Positions 5,034-8,185 of a DNA stretch of 8,185 nucleotides are shown piece by piece (position 1 is the first letter of the stretch; each line of letters opens with the position of its first letter). The DNA comes from an uncultured Pseudoflavonifractor sp. (lineage in GTDB: Bacteria; Bacillota; Clostridia; Oscillospirales; Oscillospiraceae): the NCBI GenBank assembly GCA_947565875.1, contig CANOHR010000039.1, forward strand, positions 1 through 8,185, read 5' to 3'. The position numbers and the translations under genes were made by a program. Under the pieces are notes generated by a model that did no database searches, was not told the origin of the DNA, and saw only the letters and a program-made list of their open reading frames with translations.

Positions 5034-6824
5034 ATGGATCAGTGCAAGACCGCGTACCGCACCCACAACTGCGGAGAGCTTCGGCTGACCGAGGCAGGGC
5101 AGAGCGTCACCCTCTCCGGCTTTCTGGAGAACTTCCGGGAGGTGGGCGCCAATCTGGGCTTTGCCGTTCTTCGGGACTTCTACGGCGTCACCCAGGTGGT
5201 CTGCGAGACGGAGGATATGGTAAAGGCCTTCAAGGCCCTCAACAAGGAGTCCACCGTTCAGGTCACCGGAATGGTCCGGGAGCGGGACAGCAAGAACCCC
5301 AAGCTGCCCACCGGCGATATTGAGGTGGTTCCTTCCGCCCTCACTGTACTGGGCAAGTGCCGCCACAACGAACTTCCCTTCCAGGTAAACCGCTCCCGGG
5401 AGGCCGACGAGGCCATTCGCCTGAAGCACCGGTACCTGGACCTTCGGAACCCGGACGTAAAGAAAAACATCATCCTTCGCTCCCAGGTGGTAGCGGCCCT
5501 GCGCTCTTCCATGATCGACCACGGCTTTATGGAGATCACCACTCCCATCCTTACCGCCTCCTCCCCCGAGGGGGCCAGGGACTACCTGGTCCCCTCCCGG
5601 AAGCACCCCGGCAAGTTTTATGCCCTGCCCCAGGCCCCCCAGCAGTTTAAGCAACTGCTGATGGCCTCCGGCTTTGATAAATACTTCCAGATCGCCCCCT
5701 GCTTCCGGGACGAGGACGCCCGGGGAGACCGGTCCCCCGGCGAGTTCTATCAACTGGATATGGAGATGGCCTTTGCCAGCCAGGAGGACGTGTTCGCCGT
5801 TTTGGAGGATGTGCTGCCTCCCATCTTCGCCAAATATGGAGCCTACGATACCGCCTCCTCCGCCCCCTTCCTCCGCATTCCCTACCGGGAGGCCATGGAG
5901 ACCTACGGCACCGACAAACCCGACCTGCGGATCGACCTGACCGTCACCGACGCCACCGCCCTTCTGGCGGACTGCGGCTTTGAGCCCTTCGCCGGAAACA
6001 CCGTCAAGGCGGTGGTGGTCGACCAGTTTGAGGGGACCCGGAAGCAGATCGACAAGCTCTGTGCCGACGTAGAGGTTCAGGCGGGCAATAAGGCCTACTG
6101 GTTCCGTTACGACGAGAACAAGGAGTTGGTGGGCGGCATCGCCAAGTTCGTGCAGGAAAAGAAGGAGGCCGTGGTGGAGGCTCTGGGCCTCACTCCCGGC
6201 TGCTTCGTGGCCCTCTCCGCCGGGAAGCTGGGCGCCGCCCAGAAGACGGCGGGCGTCCTGGTAAAGATGCTGGGTGCCTTCTGCCCCAACCATATGAAGA
6301 AGGAGCAGTACGCCTTCTGCTGGATCGTGGACTTCCCCATGTACGAGATCGGGGAGGAGTCGGGGGCGCTGGAGTTCTGCCACAACCCCTTCTCCATGCC
6401 TGCCGGCGGCTCCGAGGCTCTGAAAAAGGCCGCTGCCGGGGAGATCGACCCCCTCTCCATCACCGCCGACCAGTATGACCTGGTGTGTAATGGGATCGAA
6501 CTTTCCTCCGGCGCCGTGCGGAACCACGATCCCGAGATCATGGTGGAGGCCTTCCGCCTGGTGGGCCTGGGGGAGGAGGACGTGAAGGCCAAGTTCCCCG
6601 CCATGTATAACGCCTTTACCTATGGCGCGCCCCCCCACGCGGGCATTGCCCCCGGCGTAGACCGGATGGTCATGCTCCTGGCGGGAGAGGACTCCATTCG
6701 GGAAATCATCCCCTTCCCCATGAACAAGAACGCCCAGGACCTGATGATGGACGCCCCCTCCTTTGTCACCGACGCCCAGCTGGAGGAGTTGAATATCAAG
6801 GTCACCGCCAAGGAAGAGGAGTAA
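5034..6824 (+). CDS. aspS: Aspartyl-tRNA synthetase, bacterial long form
   Basis: This enzyme charges tRNA-Asp with aspartate in the cytoplasm; some bacterial forms also mischarge tRNA-Asn for later amidation. The 596 residues match the usual bacterial length of about 590. The N-terminal OB-fold anticodon-binding domain is at about 1-110 (LSGFLENFREVGANLGFAVLRD). Class II motif 1 lies near 145-175 (MEITTPIL). The EGARDYLVPSR and ALPQAPQQFKQLLM blocks are at 179-210, and motif 2 (FRDEDARGDRSPGEFYQLD) at 224-242. The inserted GAD domain spans about 290-415, and motif 3 (GIAPGVDRMVMLL) is at 537-549. Motif 2 is one residue longer than the E. coli form (DLRADRQPEFTQID), and motif 3 has P in AP-GVDR. 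Both features resemble alphaproteobacterial AspRS rather than the Bacillus type. Tandem placement after hisS is known in Firmicutes, but here three SLH genes intervene. Whether it discriminates tRNA-Asp from tRNA-Asn cannot be settled from sequence alone. Confidence 0.96.
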   Translation: MDQCKTAYRTHNCGELRLTEAGQSVTLSGFLENFREVGANLGFAVLRDFYGVTQVVCETEDMVKAFKALNKESTVQVTGMVRERDSKNPKLPTGDIEVVPSALTVLGKCRHNELPFQVNRSREADEAIRLKHRYLDLRNPDVKKNIILRSQVVAALRSSMIDHGFMEITTPILTASSPEGARDYLVPSRKHPGKFYALPQAPQQFKQLLMASGFDKYFQIAPCFRDEDARGDRSPGEFYQLDMEMAFASQEDVFAVLEDVLPPIFAKYGAYDTASSAPFLRIPYREAMETYGTDKPDLRIDLTVTDATALLADCGFEPFAGNTVKAVVVDQFEGTRKQIDKLCADVEVQAGNKAYWFRYDENKELVGGIAKFVQEKKEAVVEALGLTPGCFVALSAGKLGAAQKTAGVLVKMLGAFCPNHMKKEQYAFCWIVDFPMYEIGEESGALEFCHNPFSMPAGGSEALKKAAAGEIDPLSITADQYDLVCNGIELSSGAVRNHDPEIMVEAFRLVGLGEEDVKAKFPAMYNAFTYGAPPHAGIAPGVDRMVMLLAGEDSIREIIPFPMNKNAQDLMMDAPSFVTDAQLEELNIKVTAKEEE

Positions 6825-6835
6825 AGATCTTTCCC

Positions 6836-6890
6836 GGCCCCTTTTTGTGGGGCCTGACGACCCGGCAGGCCCAGGGGCCACATTTCTTTC
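6836..6890 (+). terminator. Possible weak terminator or attenuator made of overlapping dyads
   Basis: GGCCCC (6836-6841) can pair with GGGGCC at 6849-6854 across a 7-base loop, or with a second GGGGCC at 6874-6879. In the second arrangement the enclosed GGGCCTG (6850-6856) and CAGGCCC (6866-6872) form an inner 7-bp hairpin that is incompatible with the first one. A T-rich run broken by C (6883-6892) follows the distal arm. The T-run is poor for intrinsic termination, so partial read-through from aspS into the next gene is plausible. Confidence 0.4.
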
Positions 6891-6898
6891 TTCAGAAA

Positions 6899-6903
6899 GA
6901 GGG
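6899..6903 (+). promoter_or_regulatory. Shine-Dalgarno site of the transglutaminase gene
   Basis: GAGGG ends eight bases before the ATG at 6912. The short dyad CTTTCT/AGAAAG (6886-6891 and 6894-6899) touches its first base and could affect its access. Confidence 0.6.
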
Positions 6904-6911
6904 ACAGGAAT

Positions 6912-8185
6912 ATGAACCAAAATGATGATTTCCGCCATTTGATGGACGCCCTCCCCGCCGATGTGGACCGGCGGGTGAAGGCAGGTGACATAGCCGGAGC
7001 TTTACGCCTTATCGAGGGCTATCTCTCCGCCGGGGAGCAACCCGAACCGGCCCCCCGGCTCCGGGCGGAGCGCGCCCGCCTCCTTCGGCTGGAAGCCAAT
7101 TACCCCTATACCAAAGAGGAGGCACTTGCCCAAGTGCGGGAGGAGTGGCCGGAGTTTACCGAAGAGCAGTTCGATACCCTGGTGGACCACCGCCGCATTG
7201 ATTGGCGGTATGTAAACGGCCGCGCTCAATACCATGACCGGTTCCTCAGCTGCGTGCGGCTCTATGCCGAAAAGGAGGCTCCCGGCCTGAAGGTGGAGCC
7301 GGAGGACCACACCCAGCGGGATGAAATGCTCTCCCGCATGGAGAAGGCGGGGGCGCTGACAGCGGTCCTTACCCTGAAGGCCTCCATCAAGGCTTCTTCT
7401 CCCTCCGCCGGGAGGAAGGTCCAGGCCTGGCTTCCCATCCCCGCCGATTGCCCCCAGCAAAGCGAGATCGAGATCCTGTCCGCCACCCCCGGCTATACCC
7501 TGGCCCCCCCGGACTCCCCCGCCCGGACCATCTGCTGGGAAAGCGGTGAGCGGGACAGCTTTGAGGTCATTTACCGCTATAAGCACAGGGCCGTATATGT
7601 GGATCCCTTTACACTAAAATGCGACGATGTCCAGCCCACCTTCGACACCCAGGAGGAACTTCCCCACATTGCCTTTACTCCCTATCTGCGGGAGTTGACC
7701 GCCCGCATTACCAAAGACTGCAAAACTCCGGTGGAGAAGGCGGGAGCCATCTACGACTATGTGACAGAAAATGTGGATTACCGTTACCAGCCCGCCTATG
7801 TGCTGCTGGACAACATCGCCGACTCCTGTGCCAAGGAGCTGCGGGGGGACTGCGGAGTCATGGCTCTTCTGTTCATTACTCTGTGCCGCATTGCCGGAGT
7901 CCCCGCCCGGTGGCAGAGCGGCCTTTCCGCCAAGCCCGACGACGCGGGGGCCCACGACTGGGCCATGTTCTATGTAGCACCCTACGGCTGGCTCTACGCC
8001 GACCCCTCCTTTGGCTCCGGAGCCCGGAGGAACGGAGAGATAAGCCGCCGGAAGCACTACTTCGGCAATCTGGACCCCTGCCGCATGGTTGCAAATTCGG
8101 TCTTCCAGGCCCCCCTTACCCCTCCCGACCCCTGCTACCGCAACGACCCCTATGACAACCAGCTGGGGGAGATGACGGTGGACGG
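6912..8185 (+). CDS. Transglutaminase-like protein (3' end outside window)
   Basis: An open frame of 424 codons runs off the window edge without a stop. The transglutaminase-like core is at about residues 265-370 with a complete Cys-His-Asp triad: Cys314 in GDCGVMALL, His348 in GAHDWAMF, and Asp364 in YADPSFG. The family includes cysteine proteases, transamidases and peptide N-glycanase-like enzymes; the reaction here is unknown. Before the core, about residues 150-225 (VQAWLPIP, then ICWESGERDSFEVIYRY) look like a beta-sandwich of the kind that precedes many bacterial transglutaminase cores. Residues 1-130 are charged and probably helical, with NYPYTKEEA at 63-71 and DWRYVNGRAQYHDRF near 97-111; I do not recognise this part. 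There is no signal peptide or membrane segment, so it is probably cytoplasmic. After the triad, HYFGNLDPCRMVANS and DPYDNQLGE suggest the domain is nearly complete at the edge. It lies 87 bases after aspS, with dyads in between. Confidence 0.9.
   Translation, partial: MNQNDDFRHLMDALPADVDRRVKAGDIAGALRLIEGYLSAGEQPEPAPRLRAERARLLRLEANYPYTKEEALAQVREEWPEFTEEQFDTLVDHRRIDWRYVNGRAQYHDRFLSCVRLYAEKEAPGLKVEPEDHTQRDEMLSRMEKAGALTAVLTLKASIKASSPSAGRKVQAWLPIPADCPQQSEIEILSATPGYTLAPPDSPARTICWESGERDSFEVIYRYKHRAVYVDPFTLKCDDVQPTFDTQEELPHIAFTPYLRELTARITKDCKTPVEKAGAIYDYVTENVDYRYQPAYVLLDNIADSCAKELRGDCGVMALLFITLCRIAGVPARWQSGLSAKPDDAGAHDWAMFYVAPYGWLYADPSFGSGARRNGEISRRKHYFGNLDPCRMVANSVFQAPLTPPDPCYRNDPYDNQLGEMTVD

Noticed and set aside
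4986..6938. Very long open frame (650 codons) on the minus strand opposite aspS
   Set aside because: It is antisense to a clear aspS gene, its translation is rich in Gly/Val/His with no domain or motif, and stop codons are rare on the opposite strand of GC-rich codon-biased genes.

Overview
The window reads as chromosomal DNA from a GC-rich Gram-positive anaerobe of the Clostridia, most likely an Oscillospiraceae-type gut bacterium. This is inferred from G/C-rich third codon positions, purine-rich Shine-Dalgarno sites, S-layer homology (SLH) proteins with simple Sec signal peptides, and the hisS and aspS pairing typical of Firmicutes. I could not run a taxonomic comparison, so the family-level placement is tentative. 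All six recognisable genes lie on the + strand. The five genes complete at their 3' ends are separated by gaps of about 30 to 90 bases.

Layout: 1-552 is the 3' end of hisS (histidyl-tRNA synthetase). Then come three paralogous secreted SLH proteins. The first (611-1633) has three SLH repeats plus a remnant that looks like the N-terminal chaperone part of a foldase. The second (1711-3558) has SLH repeats followed by WG-type beta repeats. The third (3605-5002) has three SLH repeats fused to a SurA/PrsA-like parvulin peptidyl-prolyl isomerase. After them come aspS (5034-6824, aspartyl-tRNA synthetase) and a transglutaminase-fold protein (6912 to the window edge) with a complete Cys-His-Asp triad.

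The main point of interest is the roughly 4.4-kb SLH block sitting between two aminoacyl-tRNA synthetase genes that are often direct neighbours. The three proteins share a gap-free N-terminus, the same predicted signal-peptidase site (cleavage after residue 21 in all three), and a pair of cysteines at matching places in SLH1. Their cargo differs: a PPIase, a PPIase-like remnant without the catalytic domain, and a WG-repeat domain. They look like a local duplication family that diversified behind a common wall-anchoring module. One plausible reading is a cell-wall-tethered folding or surface module expressed with translation genes; this is inference.

The synthetases themselves look like less common subtypes: AspRS motifs 2 and 3 resemble those I associate with alphaproteobacterial AspRS. 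Between aspS and the transglutaminase gene there is a set of overlapping inverted repeats that could act as a weak terminator or attenuator. No RNA genes, CRISPR arrays, insertion sequences or convincing promoters were seen.
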